From Haematobia irritans (taxonomy: Eukaryota > Arthropoda > Insecta > Diptera > Muscidae): a stretch of 64,000 nt of DNA. Where the stretch lies: positions 114,428,145 to 114,492,144 of the forward strand of contig NC_134398.1 in NCBI RefSeq assembly GCF_050003625.1, read 5' to 3'. Under the pieces are notes generated by a model. The model saw only the letters and a list, made by a program, of their open reading frames with translations. It had not been told where the DNA came from and made no database searches. This document shows positions 1 to 11,922 of this stretch, piece after piece (the first letter of the stretch is position 1; the number at the start of each line of letters is the position of its first letter). The position numbers were made by a program, and so were the translations under genes.

Positions 1-739
1 ATCGATAAAAGTTATTCCATGCACATCCCAAAAAACAGAGGTCATTACTTTGCCAACGGACTTTTGAGTCTTTCCACGCTTCGGAGACGGTTCACCGGTC
101 GCTGTCCACTCAGCCGACTGTTAATTGGACTCAGGAGTGTAGTGATAGAGCCATGTTTGATTACGAGTTAACAGCTGCAAACACCGCTCAGAATCATCAA
201 CACGTTGTTGTTTTTGGTCAAATGTGAGCTCGCGCGGCACACATTTTGCACACAGCTTCCGCATATCCAAATATTGATGAATGATATGACCAACACGTTC
301 CTTTGATATCTTTAAGGCCTCTGCTATCTCGATCAACTTCATTCAAAATCATTTTGTGGATTTTGTTGATGTTTTCATCGGTAACCACCTCTTTCGTGCG
401 TCCACTGCGTTCACCGTCCTCCGTGCTCATTTCACCACGCTTGAATTTTGCATACCAATCAATTATTGTAGATTTTCCTGGGGCAGAGTCCGGAAACTCA
501 TTATCAAGCCAAGTTTTTGCTTCCATTTTTTCCCTTCAGAAAACAGTATTTTATCAAAACACGAAATTCCTTTTTTTTCCATTTTTTCACAATAACAAAA
601 GTTGCTTCACAAAAGACGCTCTATCTCACAAACTAATTGACTTACAGACGTCAAATTTTGAGACGAATTATTTGAAGGTTGGTACTATATAAAAATAATA
701 TGCATTTAATACTAGCGACGCCATCTATGTGTCAGACCG
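1..739 (-). pseudogene. mariner (irritans-type) transposase fragment, frameshifted
   Basis: This is a DD34D mariner copy on the minus strand, cut by the left window edge. Residues encoded at 218-526 carry the N-terminal helix-turn-helix region (motifs WLDNEFPD, WYAKFKRGEMS, DGERSGR). A frame change then leads to 121-342, which reads IAEALKISKERVGHIIH and RELTFDQKQQRV and ends near WLYHYTPESN, the area of the first catalytic Asp. The frame changes again to reach the edge. At the start of the gene the reading frame also slips near an A-run, so at least three lesions are present. The 5' untranslated part (about 590-739) matches what I remember of irritans-type mariners. It stops short of the expected outer inverted repeat, so the right terminus is truncated against the next repeat at 740. 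The copy cannot encode an active transposase. The subfamily name is from memory and fairly secure; the mariner assignment is certain. Confidence 0.9.
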
Positions 740-1195
740 TCCATTCCAAGCTACTATCAACACACGACTGACGCGCTAAATGAAAATCGTGTGTGCCTGC
801 TCAATGCTTTTATAAAATTCTTTTCGCTGCAAACAAGTTAAAAAATTAAATGGTCACGAAAAATGTACATGGTGTTTACGTCATGTAATGGTTCTAGACA
901 TATCGATACGTAACCTATAAAAATACTTTTTTCCCTGTAAAAAATTAAAACATTTTATGGCCAGGCACATGATTTTCCCGACATATATTATGGTCTAAAA
1001 TTCTATCATTTAAATAATAGAACATATTTGCGGAGTTTGAGAACCATTTAAATTCTTATTGCCAGCATTTTTTTCTCTGCTCGAAAATTATTTTTACAAA
1101 GACAAAATACATGGTTTTCGCGACAATTACATGCTCTAGATAAGCATTAATGGATGCGGCAACCATGTCCAAAGATGTTTTTCAATTTCCACAGT
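740..1195. repeat. Dispersed repeat L, copy 1
   Basis: This AT-rich non-coding block recurs at 24113-24562 in the same orientation with roughly 85-90% identity by eye. Shared marks include TCCATTCCAAG, CACACGACTGACGCG, TTCTTTTCGCTGCAAACAAG and CATGTAATGGTTCTAGACAT. It contains short internal inverted segments such as CTATCATTTAAATGATAG in copy 2. No ORF is visible, so it is probably part of a non-autonomous DNA element. It abuts the truncated mariner at 739. From 1195 to 1333 I see only unclassified AT-rich sequence. Confidence 0.7.
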
Positions 1196-1406
1196 TTACT
1201 AAAACTTTGCAAAGCTTCTACATTACAGCTTTACAAGAAATCTAAAAAGGACTTCGATTACAAATTAATCCAATATTAAAGGAAATGAATTTCTTAAATC
1301 CTGAAATAGTATTGGAAGTGATAATAAAGGTTAGGTTAGGTTAGGTGAAAGTGGCAGCCCGATTAAGATTCAGGCACTTCTAGTTTTAACCGCTGAACCT
1401 TCCTGA

Positions 1407-4093
1407 TTATTTTTCTTTGTTGAACCAACCAGATTGTTCCAAAAACATTAGCAGACTGCTTAAGTTAACGTTTTCCAGATCCGCCAGCAATCTGAAGCTA
1501 TATGCTCCTAAAAGTTGCTTGCGCTTTACACAAAATGCAGGACACTCCTTTTCCTCCGCATCATGACAGCTCATACAATAGTCATTATACTTCGCGCCTA
1601 TAGTTTTTGCAAAATAGCCTATCAGGCAGCGACCCGTTATAGCAGATATCAGGATTGCCTGAGATACACAAGCACGCCATACGCTGAACATTGTCTAAAC
1701 TTGTCGGCTGATGAAGTGCCGGCCACCAGACTACAACACCATATAGCATTATAGGTCTAGCCACTGCCGTGTATAGCCAATGCACAATTTTTGGTTTTAG
1801 TCCCCACTTTTTCCCTATTGCCATTTTGCACGAGTACAAAGCTACCGTTGCTTTTTTCGCCCTTTCTTCAATATTAAGCTTAAAGTTCAGCTTCCTGTCC
1901 AAGGTATTTTGCACACTCACCAAAGGGAATTTCAATACCCACTAAGGATATGGGCCTAACCGTGGGAGGTTTGCGATCTGTGCAGTACATGACTAGTTCT
2001 GTCTTTGAAGGATTTACCCCAAGACCATTGTCTTTAGGCAATTTCTCAGTCATCCGGAGGGCCCTCTGAATAATATCTCTGATTGTGAATGGGAATTTTC
2101 TCCTGACTGCTAGAGCCACATCATCTGCGTATGCCACCACTTTTATCCTTTCTTTTTCTAGGGTAACCAGAAGGTTATTATAGCAACATTCCAAAGAAGA
2201 GGTGATAGAACTCCTCCTTGGGGAGTGCCTCTGTTCACATACCTTTGTATGTTTGCTTGTCCTAGTGTGGCTGAAATACGTCTCTTCATTAGAAGTTCGT
2301 CTAACAGCCTAAGTATACATGGATCAACATTCAGAGTTGTCAGTCCATTTAATATCGAGCTCGGATGGACATTATTGAACGCCCCTTCGATGTCTAGAAA
2401 CGCCACGATTGTGTATTCTTTGACAGATAGTGAGCTTTCAATAAAGCTGACTAGTTCATGTAATGCGGTCTCAGTAGACCTGCACCTCGAGTATGCATGC
2501 TGTCGTTTCGAGAACAAACTTGACTCGATGCTAGTTCTAAGATAAATATCTATCATCCTCTCCAGGGTCTTAAGTAGGAATGAGGATAAGCTGATTGGTC
2601 GGAAATCCTTCGCCCTCGAGTGAGAGGCTTTTCCCGCTTTATGTGTGAAAACGACTTTTGTTTCCCTCCACTTTCCTGGGATATATGATAAGTTGATACA
2701 TCCTTTATATGTCGCCGACAACCAGGGGATAATTTTGTCAGTCACTGCTCCGCCGGAGTAATTCCATCAGGTCCGGGGGATTTGAATGGTCCAAAGCTAT
2801 TTAACGCCCATCTTATTCTAGATTCCGATACAACTTCCTCGATAGGAAACGACCGCTGAGCCACTGTGCCAACCTGGTTCAACCGTCTGATTTCCAGGAA
2901 GATGTGTGTCCAATAGTACCTCCAGCGTCTCCTCACTGGACGTTGTCCAATTGCCCTCCGATGTTTTAATGAAACCTGGAGCGGAGTTGGTGGATGTTAG
3001 AACCTTCCGTAGTCTGGAAGCCGCATTCTCAATACTGCTGCAGTAATCATTCCAAGAGTTATGCTGAGCATTTCTCAGTTCTCGCTTGTATCCTCTCAGA
3101 TTCTTCTTGTAAGTGTCCCAATCCTCAGGAGCTCTAGTGGACTTTACCTTGTTAAAGAGCTTCCTGCAGGATTTCGTCTTATTATTTAATTCCGTAGACC
3201 ACCATGTTGGTCGATTTTTCCCCCTTGGCTTCCCTCTAGGGCATGCAGCTTTCAGTGTGATGTTGAAGGACTTAGTAATCCGCTCCACTGCATGTTCGAT
3301 ATCTTGCACATTTCTCATATTTGTCTCTGTTATTTCCGGTATCATCATATTGAACGATTCCCTATACCTATTCCAGTCAGCTTTCCTAATATTTGGCGGA
3401 AATATGGTCTTGGTGGTATGAACATCAAATTTGAAACTGATGTAGCGATGATCTGAGAAGCTGTGTTCACTTAAAACCTGCCACTCAGATATCATTTCAT
3501 TCAGTTCTTGCGAGGCCAAGGTGATGTCCAAAACCTCTTGCCTGTTTTTAGTGACAAAGGTTGGGGCATCTCCCTTGTTGCAAACTACCAGATTAGTACG
3601 CAAAATAAACTCTATTAGCGACTCTCCCCTTGCATTAGTATCACTATTTCCCCATATACTATGATGCGTATTCGCATCGCATCCCATAATGAGTTTCCGT
3701 CTTTGTTTTCAGTGACTCCTCAACTAAGGTCTTAACGGCACATGGAGGCATCTCCCTGTCATGTCCCATGACCGAAGATATCCAATATTTGCATTTGGCT
3801 ATTTCTAAATTGGCAACGACAGTGTCTGCATTGCACATTGCAGGAAGCAGAAACAAGTTAAGCTCGTTTTTAGCAATTATACAGGCTCGATTTACATCAT
3901 TACCAGTATACTGCAATAGTTTGAACCCCGGAGTACTTAATTCACATATTTTGTTTCTATAAACATATGGTTCTTGAATAAGAACTATGTCTACGTCCCC
4001 TTCCATCAGGAGAACTTTTAAGGCAGCACATGTAGCCTTACAATGATGAAGATTTATCTGGAGGATCCGTAGGACCATCGAGATTTTCAACAA
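1407..4093 (-). pseudogene. LINE ORF2: endonuclease-reverse transcriptase, broken
   Basis: In the element's 5' to 3' order: the endonuclease N-terminus (4093-3659) shows INLHHCKAT and the catalytic Glu in IQEPY. After a frameshift near 3675 the endonuclease C-terminus (3687-2818) shows GCDANTHHSIWG and the SDH motif in HSFSDHRY. Another shift near 2830 leads to the start of RT (FKSPGPDGI, 2936-2742). RT palm motifs follow: FLDIEGAFNNV and GTPQGGVLSPLLWN (2745-2158), then AYADDVALAV (2194-1880). The thumb is at 1935-1660 (DRKLNFKLNIEERAKKA, WLYTAVARPIMLYG). Near 1660 the sequence jumps straight to the far C-terminal region (AITGRCLIGYFAK and a Cys-rich stretch), so the RNase H domain is missing. 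At least four frame changes plus this deletion make it non-functional. The protein would nick target DNA and copy the element RNA into the chromosome. Confidence 0.88.
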
Positions 4094-5246
4094 CCGTCAC
4101 ATCAGCCGCTTCAATCGAGTCATCAAGAATGTCCTCTTCAGAGATCTCGGTGGCTCTCGCAATAACCATAGGTTCAACTTTGGTTAGTTCTGAGGCAGTA
4201 GAAGCCCCCTCACGCATACGGTATCTATCCATGTCTTCAAGTTTGGTAACTCCCTCGACTTCGCAAGAGGATCCGCTTACTTCTGATTCAGACAGAGGCT
4301 TGTCCATTTCTGAATCCTTTAGCTGATCTTTTTATATACCTTCATTTGGATATAATGAAAGCCATAACATACACGGCCCTGAGACTTTGCTAGATGTGGC
4401 AAAGACTGAGTGTTCAATATAAACACTGCATGACGTCTTGGTCCATCCACTTCATCCAAACGGCCAACCTTCCAACCAGCTGTTGGAAGATCTGGATTGC
4501 ATCGTTTCAGCCTATTTAAAATAGATTCAGGGTCAGAAGGATTTGCAAGTATCCACGCATGTGCTCTAGGTCTAGCCGGTATGTCTTTCTTCTCGACTAA
4601 CTCTAGAGCAGCTACTTCCCAAACTTCACTAATTAGTATCAGAGTAGATTTAAAACATTCTATAGACCGACTAGCTTAAATCGTCCTTGATACCAACCAG
4701 CCTCTTGGTATCTAGGATCTGGGTCGGGAAACTTTTCCAGCACCTGTGAGTAGACGACAGACAGAGCATTCTCAATTTCCCCCCATTTTTGCTTTGGAAC
4801 CATACCGTCCAATGCTCCTTTATTAATGACAGCCATCACAAGGCTGTCTTTAGCAACTGAGGCAAACGATCTTTGATCCCTTTTGGAGGACGGCAGCTCA
4901 TCCGGTGATCGTTCCCTTTTTCCAGTCTCAAGAATTCTTTAGCCCATTTTATGGAATCGCTTTGTTTAGCCGACAGCGTGCTTGGGTCGACTGATCCTAA
5001 CTTCTTTAGGATAAACAAAGCATTTCTGCGTTCCTTGAATCTCTTTCGTGAGGGATTACCTCGTTTTGATATCGTTACCTTAGAAAAAGTTCGACTTGTC
5101 AGAGTGTCGCCACCTGTCGACCCGTCTACAGGTCGACTAATTGTGCCATACTCTTGGTCATTGCCCAGATTTATAACTCCAGTCGATACCCGTCCACTGT
5201 GCCCTGAAGTTAGCAACCCAGTGGATGACTTTGAATTTCGCTGCAT
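4038..5246 (-). pseudogene. LINE ORF1: LOA-type nucleic-acid-binding protein, broken
   Basis: The frame opening at 5246 encodes a Ser/Thr-rich N-terminus and a basic helical segment (RKRFKERRNALFILKKLG, then SIKWAKEFLRLEKG) before breaking near 4836. In the next frame, at about 4835-4680, the translation contains ALDGMVPKQKW and EAGWYQGRFK. This resembles the DUF4780-like domain I associate with LOA-clade ORF1 proteins; I could not check that link. An acidic C-terminal part (4307-4038) precedes and overlaps the ORF2 start. In this family ORF1 products bind element RNA and form particles with ORF2. It lies just upstream of ORF2 in the usual bicistronic layout. Confidence 0.7.
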
Positions 5247-5369
5247 GGTGGCTTAATATCCCACCACACTTGAAATTCTTAGTAGGTACCTATTACGATG
5301 AGTTTATCCGCTATTAAAAAACACGTCCGTTCCGTTCGACGGTTGAATAATGGTGGCTGAAGAAGATTC

Positions 5370-5428
5370 TGCTCAAATTTTCTTTTCCGCCTAATTGCAT
5401 ATTTCCTCACATCTTTCTCTCTTTTTTA
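5370..5428. repeat. Short fragment of the F-type TA element
   Basis: GCTCAAATTTTCTTTTCCGC and TTTCCTCACATCTTTCTC match stretches at 28128-28175 and 60685-60725 inside the two F elements. It is a truncated remnant without coding content. Confidence 0.55.
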
Positions 5429-5429
5429 T

Positions 5430-6790
5430 ACCTTCCACCATAGTATGGGGGTATATTAACTTTGTCATTCCGTTTGTAACACATCGAAATATTGCTCTCA
5501 GTATAAAGTATATATATTCTGGGTCGTGGTGAAATTCTGAGTCGATCTGAGCATGTCCGTCCGTCTGTTGAAATCACGCTAACTTCCGAACGAAACAAGC
5601 TATCGATTTGAAACTTGGTACAAGTAGTTGTTATTGATGTAGGTCGGATGGTATTGCAAATGAGCCATATCGGTCCACTTTTACGTATAGCCCCCATATA
5701 AACGGACCCCCAAATTTGGCTTGCGATTGCTCTAAGAGAAGCAAATTTCATCCGATCCGGCAGAAATTTGGTACATAGTGTTAATATATGATCTCTAACA
5801 TCTGTGCCAAAATTGGTCCACATCGGTCAATAATTATATATAGCCCCCATATAAACCGATCCCCAGATTTTGTTTGCGGAGCCTTTAAGAGAAGCAAATG
5901 TCATCCGATTAGCCTGAAATTTGGTACATGGTGTTAGTATATGGTCTCGAATAACTACGCAAAAAATTATATATAGGCCCCATATAAACCGATCCCCAGA
6001 TTTTACCTCCGGAGCCCCTTGGAAGAGCAAAATTCATCCGATTCGGTTGAAATTTGGTACGTGATATTAGTATATGGTATCCAACAACCATGCAGGAATT
6101 GGTCCATATCAGTCCATAAATATATATAGCCCCCCTATAAACCCATCCCCAGATTTGATCTCCGGTGGATAAGCAAAATTCATCCGATTTGATTGAAATT
6201 TAGTACGTTGGTCTCTTACAACCATGCAGGTATTGGTTCATATCAGTCCATAATTATATATAGCCCCCATATAAACCGATCCCGAGATTTGGTTTTGGAG
6301 CCTCTTGGAGGAGCAAATTTCATCCGAGTCAGTTGAAATTTGGTACATTGTGCTAGTATATGGCCGTTAACAACCATGCCTAACTAGGTCTATATCGGTC
6401 TATAGTTATATATAGCCCTCAGATAAATCGATACCAATCACACATTAATTGGTGCATACCACGTTCATAATTGTAGCCCCCATATAAGCGACCCCCATAT
6501 TTCAATTCTGGCTCTCCACGTACCGCGCAAAAGTCCATATCGATTCGTAATTATTTGTAGACTTACCTATACATAACTTTTTTGTCTAATATATACCACG
6601 TATGGACTAACTCACAATTTAGAAAACGATGTTAAGAAGTGTTAAGATACCTTGCCATCGGTAAGTATTACCACAACGCAAGTATTTCGATTGTGGATGA
6701 CGGTCTTTTGCAGAAGTTTCTACGCAATCCATGGTGGAGGGTACATAAGATTCGGCCTGGCCGAACTTACGGCCGTATAAACTTGTTATT
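5430..6790 (-). repeat. GGGTATAA-class dispersed repeat, type B copy 1
   Basis: In reverse orientation this has the layout seen in all copies of the class. The head is a short GC hairpin (CGGCCTGGCCGAA, about 6740-6770) beside TGGTGGAGGGTAC. The body repeats a ~110-bp module five or six times around TATAGCCCCCATATAAACCG and CATCCGAT...GAAATTTGGTAC. The tail (5430-5600) has ATCGACTCAG-like and CATGTCCGTCCGTCTG sequences and ends in a GGTATA-type terminus. The small reading frames at 5407-6091 are module translations, not genes. The class is common in muscid DNA. I do not know its transposition mechanism. Confidence 0.7.
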
Positions 6791-6875
6791 CTTGATTATA
6801 ATCCCACTATGCTTGATTTAGTGTGATTGGCACTAACCATGTACCCATAAAATATTAGTTCATATATTTTTAATA

Positions 6876-6931
<56 letters not shown>

Positions 6932-7095
6932 TGTTTATATCACTACATACTTTAGTAATGAAAAGAAAATGAGGTAAAAAGGGCAATACATATAATACGC
7001 CTAGGTGAAAATGCAATTACATATATTTGTAATATCTGTAAATGATTCAAGTACAAAATACTTTTTTTTAATAAAAACAAATATATAACAACCCA
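6790..7095 (+). repeat. Fragment of Q-type TA element with (ATT)n tract
   Basis: Matches 57460-58130 of the full-length Q element. Both have CACTAACCATGTACCCATAA, an (ATT)n run (here 6875-6932, about 58 bp), and then CAATGAAAAGAAAATGA-like sequence and CGCCTAGGTGAAAA-like sequence. The microsatellite is about 366 bp in the other copy. No genes. Confidence 0.75.
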
Positions 7096-7159
7096 GCAGC
7101 GGAAATAGGCGTATAGCAGGCGTTTTATAATGCCTCCCAACATATGCAGTAGGCATGCA

Positions 7160-7460
7160 AAGCACATACGTACTCGCTTTCAGATTACACGGCGTGTCAT
7201 TGGGGAGGAGGTCTTCTCTTACGCTTCTCATAGTAGGGTGGAAAAATATCCTGCAAAAAGAGCACTACTACTATCATTTGATAGACATGAAAATTCCCCT
7301 GCAAATGCAGGCATTTAATAAGACATATACAAGTGTCATTTTGGAATGTGCTCAGACAAAAGAAAGTAAAAACAAACTTCCTTATTTGTTACATTTCATA
7401 TAATTTTTCTTATGTATCTTACTTTAATTAAACATTCCTACCATTATATTTTATTTAAGG
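7160..7460 (+). repeat. Dispersed repeat I, copy 1
   Basis: A ~300-bp segment nearly identical to 20195-20490. Shared stretches include ACATACGTACTCGCTTTCAG, GGGGAGGAGGTCTTCTCTTA and CCCCTGCAAATGCAGGCATT. The last contains the self-complementary TGCAAATGCA. In the second copy it directly follows a type C GGGTATAA repeat. No coding content; 7460-7584 shows nothing recognisable. Confidence 0.75.
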
Positions 7461-7584
7461 CATCAATAAAATCATCAAAAATGAAGTCTGAGAAAATCAA
7501 GTGTATTGTTCGGACCGTAAAGCGTACAGATGCACTAACCTTGCCAGTTGGTTCGAATATCTTGATCTTAAAAACGTTTGTTAA

Positions 7585-7845
7585 GGCTACATCATTCCTT
7601 CATCAAATTTTTCATTGAGGAGGTCGCAGATTTAAATCTCTTGTGGTACTTCCCTTGGATCGAATGTGCGGTCTAAAATAATTGTTTGGGCATCTGTTTT
7701 ATATTTAAATAAAAATACAACCTAGAATGCCCAAAAAATTATTTTAGACCGCACATTTGATTCAAGGGAAGTACCACAAGGGATTTAAATCTGCGACCTC
7801 CTCAAACCTCCTCAATGAAAAATTTGATGAAGGAATGATGTAGCC
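7585..7845. repeat. Long near-perfect hairpin (arms ~109 and ~119 bp)
   Basis: The left arm 7585-7693 and right arm 7727-7845 are reverse complements, separated by a 33-bp loop. Matching landmarks are GGCTACATCATTCCTTCATC on the left with its complement at 7826-7845, and GTGCGGTCTAAAATAAT with its complement near 7740-7755. The right arm carries a 10-bp extra copy of AAACCTCCTC at 7804-7813. A transcript through it would fold into a long double-stranded stem. No TIR family match was found elsewhere in the window. Confidence 0.9.
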
Positions 7846-7936
7846 ATAATAATAAATTATCACAACCAATCTGTATTCTCTGTGCATATGATGCGGATAC
7901 GGCCGTATTCCGATTATTCGTTAATCGTGCTTTTGG

Positions 7937-8144
7937 CACATCTGACATTAATTTGTATATATGTGGTATTATCTGCTCATATGAACTATTGGCTATAACT
8001 TTGGTTTTTTTCATTATTAGGGGAGATCCTACAATGTGCACACATCTGACATTAATTTGGATATATATGATATTATCTGCTCATCTGAACTATTGGCTAT
8101 AACTTTGGTTTTTTTCATTATTAGGGGAGATCCTACAATGTGCA
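7937..8144 (+). repeat. Tandem duplication, 2 x 104 bp
   Basis: Unit 1 (7937-8040) and unit 2 (8041-8144) both start CACATCTGACATTAATTTG and end GATCCTACAATGTGCA, with only a few substitutions. Reading frames across the units are mirror products and not genes. Confidence 0.9.
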
Positions 8145-9480
8145 CACAGAAAACAAACTGTTGGGAAATCAGTTGTACTAACGAAAATTGTACACTCAGA
8201 ATTAAATATCAGTTGTGCTGATCTATTTCCTTCAATCACAGGTGTTTGTCTGTCTTTAATATCATTTGATTATAATTTCAATAGATTTTCGTTATTAATT
8301 GCAAACAAATGGTAGTAGCAACTAATTGCCTTTCTTTTGAAAAAAATATTTCAATTCGATAGATATGACCTACCTTAAATAAATTTCGTAACTGTTATTT
8401 AGTAGTTCTAACTGATATTTGGTATTCTCAGCCGAATGCCGGTTGATGAATTCTCAAATGTCATTTTTATTTTAATAAATTATTTACTATCAAAGGAAGG
8501 CATATTTTTGTAGGCTTGATTGGTTTAAAAAAGAAACGCATATATATTGTATGTAGGATAGGAATGACAATATTAGCTATGGTTTTTAACTTTTCATTTC
8601 ATGCCGTTTTGTATAGTCTGATTTTATGTACCTTTCCATCTTTTAAAAATGTAAAATACAATATTTTGAGGAAAAAATTGTTTTCAATTCGGTTAAGGTG
8701 CTAATAAAGTTGGGTAATACAACCAAATAAGAAGGGAGTAACGATCAATTGCATCGTCTAGTACAACCAACTCCATATATGGTATTGGTTAGATTTTCCA
8801 TAATTCGATTGAATCCACCAAACTTCTGCAACGAATACACAAGCAAATACTTCAAGCACACGCCATACAATTCGAGTAGTAACTTCACTGTCCATTTCTC
8901 AAACGAGTGAAATATAAACCTTGCACATTGTGAACCAAAACAAATAGAACCCAGTAAAGCAAGCACCAAACAATGTTTTGAAGTATTCGAATGTAATCGG
9001 AATTCCAAATCCATTCGTTTTATAATTTCCATTTCTGTGTAGATGAAGTTATTTCGTTTTCTCAACTATAAGAGTATGCTACACACACATACACACCATT
9101 CCTATTTTGTTTATTGTTGGCACATACAATAAAAAGCACAGACCCGCTCACAGCCTGCATTCATTAACTTCTGCCAATCAACTGATCGACGATTGTGTTT
9201 GTCTTTTGTTAGATAGTTACTTCGTGTCTCATACGAAGTTTCGTCGTTGCTAAAGCAAAGTATTCTACACTAAAAATGTTTTGATTTACTCGTATCGTGA
9301 CGATTACTTCAAAACCAAAATATTGAAAAGAACTGTATAACGATTGCTTTTGAATGTGATGGCTCTGCAATGCTTGACACTGTAATCGCTTTACAGTGGT
9401 TTTGTTTTAACATTAATCGAAGTATTCGTGGAGTGTATTGCCTTCACTAGAACATCGATTACCTCGAATAGGCTTGCGCA
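8145..9480. other. No gene recognised; AT-rich intergenic sequence
   Basis: No reading frame here shows a recognisable domain. A near-palindrome around 8755-8795 (CAACTCCATATATGGTATTGG) resembles one at 9625-9652 (CAACACCATATGTGGTATTA), suggesting fragments of one unclassified DNA element. Confidence 0.4.
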
Positions 9481-9486
9481 GGCCTT

Positions 9487-9745
9487 TGGAGTCGACCGAA
9501 TTTATCGGGTATCACAACTGCCAGCAGATAGTTGCTGCAACTGCCAAAAGAAGGTTGGTAATAAATTCGGTCATCACAACAACCGAATGATGAAGGTAGT
9601 CACAACCAATATCGTCGGCAGACTCAACCAACACCATATGTGGTATTAGTTGTGTCGACCGAATCAGTCGGGCGACACAACTGCCAACTGGTAGTTGCTA
9701 CAACTGCCAAAAGGAGGTTGGCAATAAATTCGATTGTTACAACCA
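9487..9745 (+). repeat. Direct repeat of ~90-bp unit, period ~163 bp
   Basis: The unit GTCGACCGAAT...ACAACTGCCA...GGTTGG(T/C)AATAAATTCG occurs at about 9492-9580 and again at 9655-9743. A palindromic spacer (around ACCATATGTGGTATTAGTTG) lies between them. The sequence ACAACCAATCTGTA after the second unit also occurs near 7861. Probably part of an unclassified non-autonomous transposon. Confidence 0.65.
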
Positions 9746-11358
9746 ATCTGTAATCTCTGTGTATATAATCCTGATATCTCGGTACTAAAATTGTCACAAA
9801 TATATGTTTTAGAAGAGTAACAAAATTTACCAAAACACCATGAATTCCACAAGTAGAACAATCTACAATTTTGGTAGAATTCTACCAAACGTTGTTGTTC
9901 CTTCCTTAATGTTGTGTTAGTGCTTGTTCACTGGGTAGTTCGATATTCACTAAAGCCTCATTAAAATGGATTTTTTTTCTACAATAACATTCAACTGAAG
10001 TATTTTATGGGGTGGCTGACAACTACCCCATCAAAACATTCTCCCACACACGCACACCTACATAATATAGCCTTAATAAATTCAAATGAAATGATTAACG
10101 ATGTCTCTAAAGCGTGTAACCACCAAAGAGAATCTTAAGAACAATTGCTTTCAACTCTGACTATGTCAATATTGTGGATATTTCGAAGCTTGTTCAGCTT
10201 AATCAACTGTGCGACTGTTTCATAGTTCGCGGTTCGGGAGAAGGACATTATGTCTGCCACTAAGACACCAGCAATTATTACGTGCAAGAATCCTTATAAA
10301 ATGGCCCGAACCGCACCAAAACGATGGTCGTTGTAGACTTAGCAACAATTATACAAAATGGAGCAACAAAGCCTATCTTCCAATACAGTATCGGGACGCT
10401 ACAACTGCCATGGGCAATTGTTGATGCTAGAGCGCATCATGACACGTGACACCATCGATATCCTTCTCAACGGGCTTTTGAATACGACGATGACGATGCA
10501 AGTGCCATGAAACAACCAATCCACCACCCTTATGACCGATGGAAGTATGTAATAACAGCGGTCTTTACAAGTTTTTCGTTGTTGGTGGCTATTGATGGTG
10601 GGACAATGTTGCAGCCCTCCGGTTAGAATCTGACACATAATACGGGCTGACTTGAGTACAATAAAAAATGCCTTTATTGCTTTTTGTTTATCCCATTAAC
10701 GATGTCCTGGGATGTCATAGCCGCTTGTAACGATGCATGGATGTAGTCTCTAAATGTAGATTTCGGTGGTTAAGCTGTTTGCCCCACTTACTCATAATGG
10801 ATGAACTTTTAACGTGCAAAGATATGCGAAGGGAAAAATGCAAAGTGCGACTAAGATTTTTGGCCATTACTGATTTTAGCTGCTCTAAGCAAAATATAAT
10901 TGCTGCTGATCCTTTCGATTTAGAAATGTTCAAATGCGTGGAACAGAACATTTCTTTAATTGATCCATATTGCTGACACCCAATATATTTAGTCCATTTT
11001 TGCTTCTATAAGAAGGAAGTGTACCTTAAATGGTAGTTAAAATGTCAAATTGTTAATAAATTATCGTTAATATAATAACGCATTGTGGAAATCTCAAACT
11101 ATGTAATATAATTTATCTAAATTTTTGCTCGAAGTAGTTAATTTCTTCCAGAAAATGTTAATTTTTTTCTGTGTTAATAGAATAGGATTCGTGAAAAATC
11201 ATGACCAGTTTAACGATACAGTACAGAGAACTGCAACCGGTGGATTTTTTTCGTATTGCAATCTTACCCACAACATGTCGGTGGCAGTGAGTAAGACACC
11301 AATTACCATACGATCTTTTACATTGATACAAATGCGAGAATAAACACAGCATTAGTAT
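9746..11358. other. No gene recognised
   Basis: I see no recognisable protein, RNA gene or repeat family apart from GGTAGAATTCTACCAA at about 9878-9893, a palindrome also found beside 29-bp minisatellite arrays at 51310 and 41945. Reading frames at 10209-10976 have no family features that I can identify. Confidence 0.4.
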
Positions 11359-11922
11359 CCCAGCAAAAAAAGCGTCGCAAAAAAGTAATAAAAATGTTCT
11401 TTTTGGATTCGGAAGTGGTGCAAAATTGACGCAGAAGCGATGAATTTAACATGGGCTTGTCATAGGACGGAAGTCCTCCATTTCAACAGCAGTTGCACTG
11501 AATTTGCATCACTTCTTTAGGTGAGATCCGAATTCAATGTTGTAAATTAAAAAATTCTGCGATATTTTTTGAAATAAATAATTTTTGTTGTCTTTTGATT
11601 TCAGCTTAAAACCATGCATTGACTAAACTACAAGTGTAGCTTAAGTTAACCAAAAATAATTTTTATAATTTTTAATGGATTCTTACGCTTGCCGGAAACG
11701 TTCACAATTTTTTCAGATTGGATTTTGCATTTTTTTAGGTAAAATTTAAATGATTTGTACCATTTTATGAATTCTTCCTCCGTTTTTAATGTATTTGAAA
11801 CAAAAAAGTTAAAATTACCCATTAAAAGTATGAAAAACCAAGTTATAAAAAAATGAAGTAAAAGAACTTCCTGGGTAGTTAAAATAAAGAACGTCATTGG
11901 GAGTGCAAATTTTTTTGATGGG
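11359..11922 (-). mobile_element. D1: CCCAGC-ended non-autonomous element
   Basis: Reverse-orientation relative of 56427-56995. It starts CCCAGCAAAAAAAGCGTCGC and ends in a decayed TTTTTTTGATGGG. It is flanked by AT on both sides (11357-11358 and 11923-11924). Relative to D2 it lacks the sequence just inside one end, near 11905. It also carries an extra H-type fragment (about 11601-11657, containing CAGCTTAAAACCATGCATTG). No transposase is encoded. Confidence 0.75.

Larger units (their letters stand above)
1334..5330 (-). mobile_element. LOA-clade non-LTR retrotransposon (LINE), defective
   Basis: A nearly full-length but inactivated LINE on the minus strand. It has ORF1 (5246-4038), an overlapping ORF2 start (about 4093) and a 3' end at about 1334 that terminates in short CCTAA-type repeats rather than poly(A). 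ORF1 resembles the LOA/Baggins type, with a basic region, then a segment containing GWYQG. ORF2 has an APE-type endonuclease followed by RT. The usual RNase H domain appears deleted. Short copies of the same 3' tail occur at 22975-23054 and 58312-58376, so this family has been active by target-primed integration. The 5' boundary near 5330 is approximate. Confidence 0.8.

Noticed and set aside
1330..1360. Telomeric TTAGG repeats
   Set aside because: Only three to four units, located at the 3' tail of a LINE, and flies lack TTAGG telomeres.
10209..10976. Several 70-80 codon frames as small genes
   Set aside because: Overlapping frames on both strands, no domain, AT-rich intergenic context.
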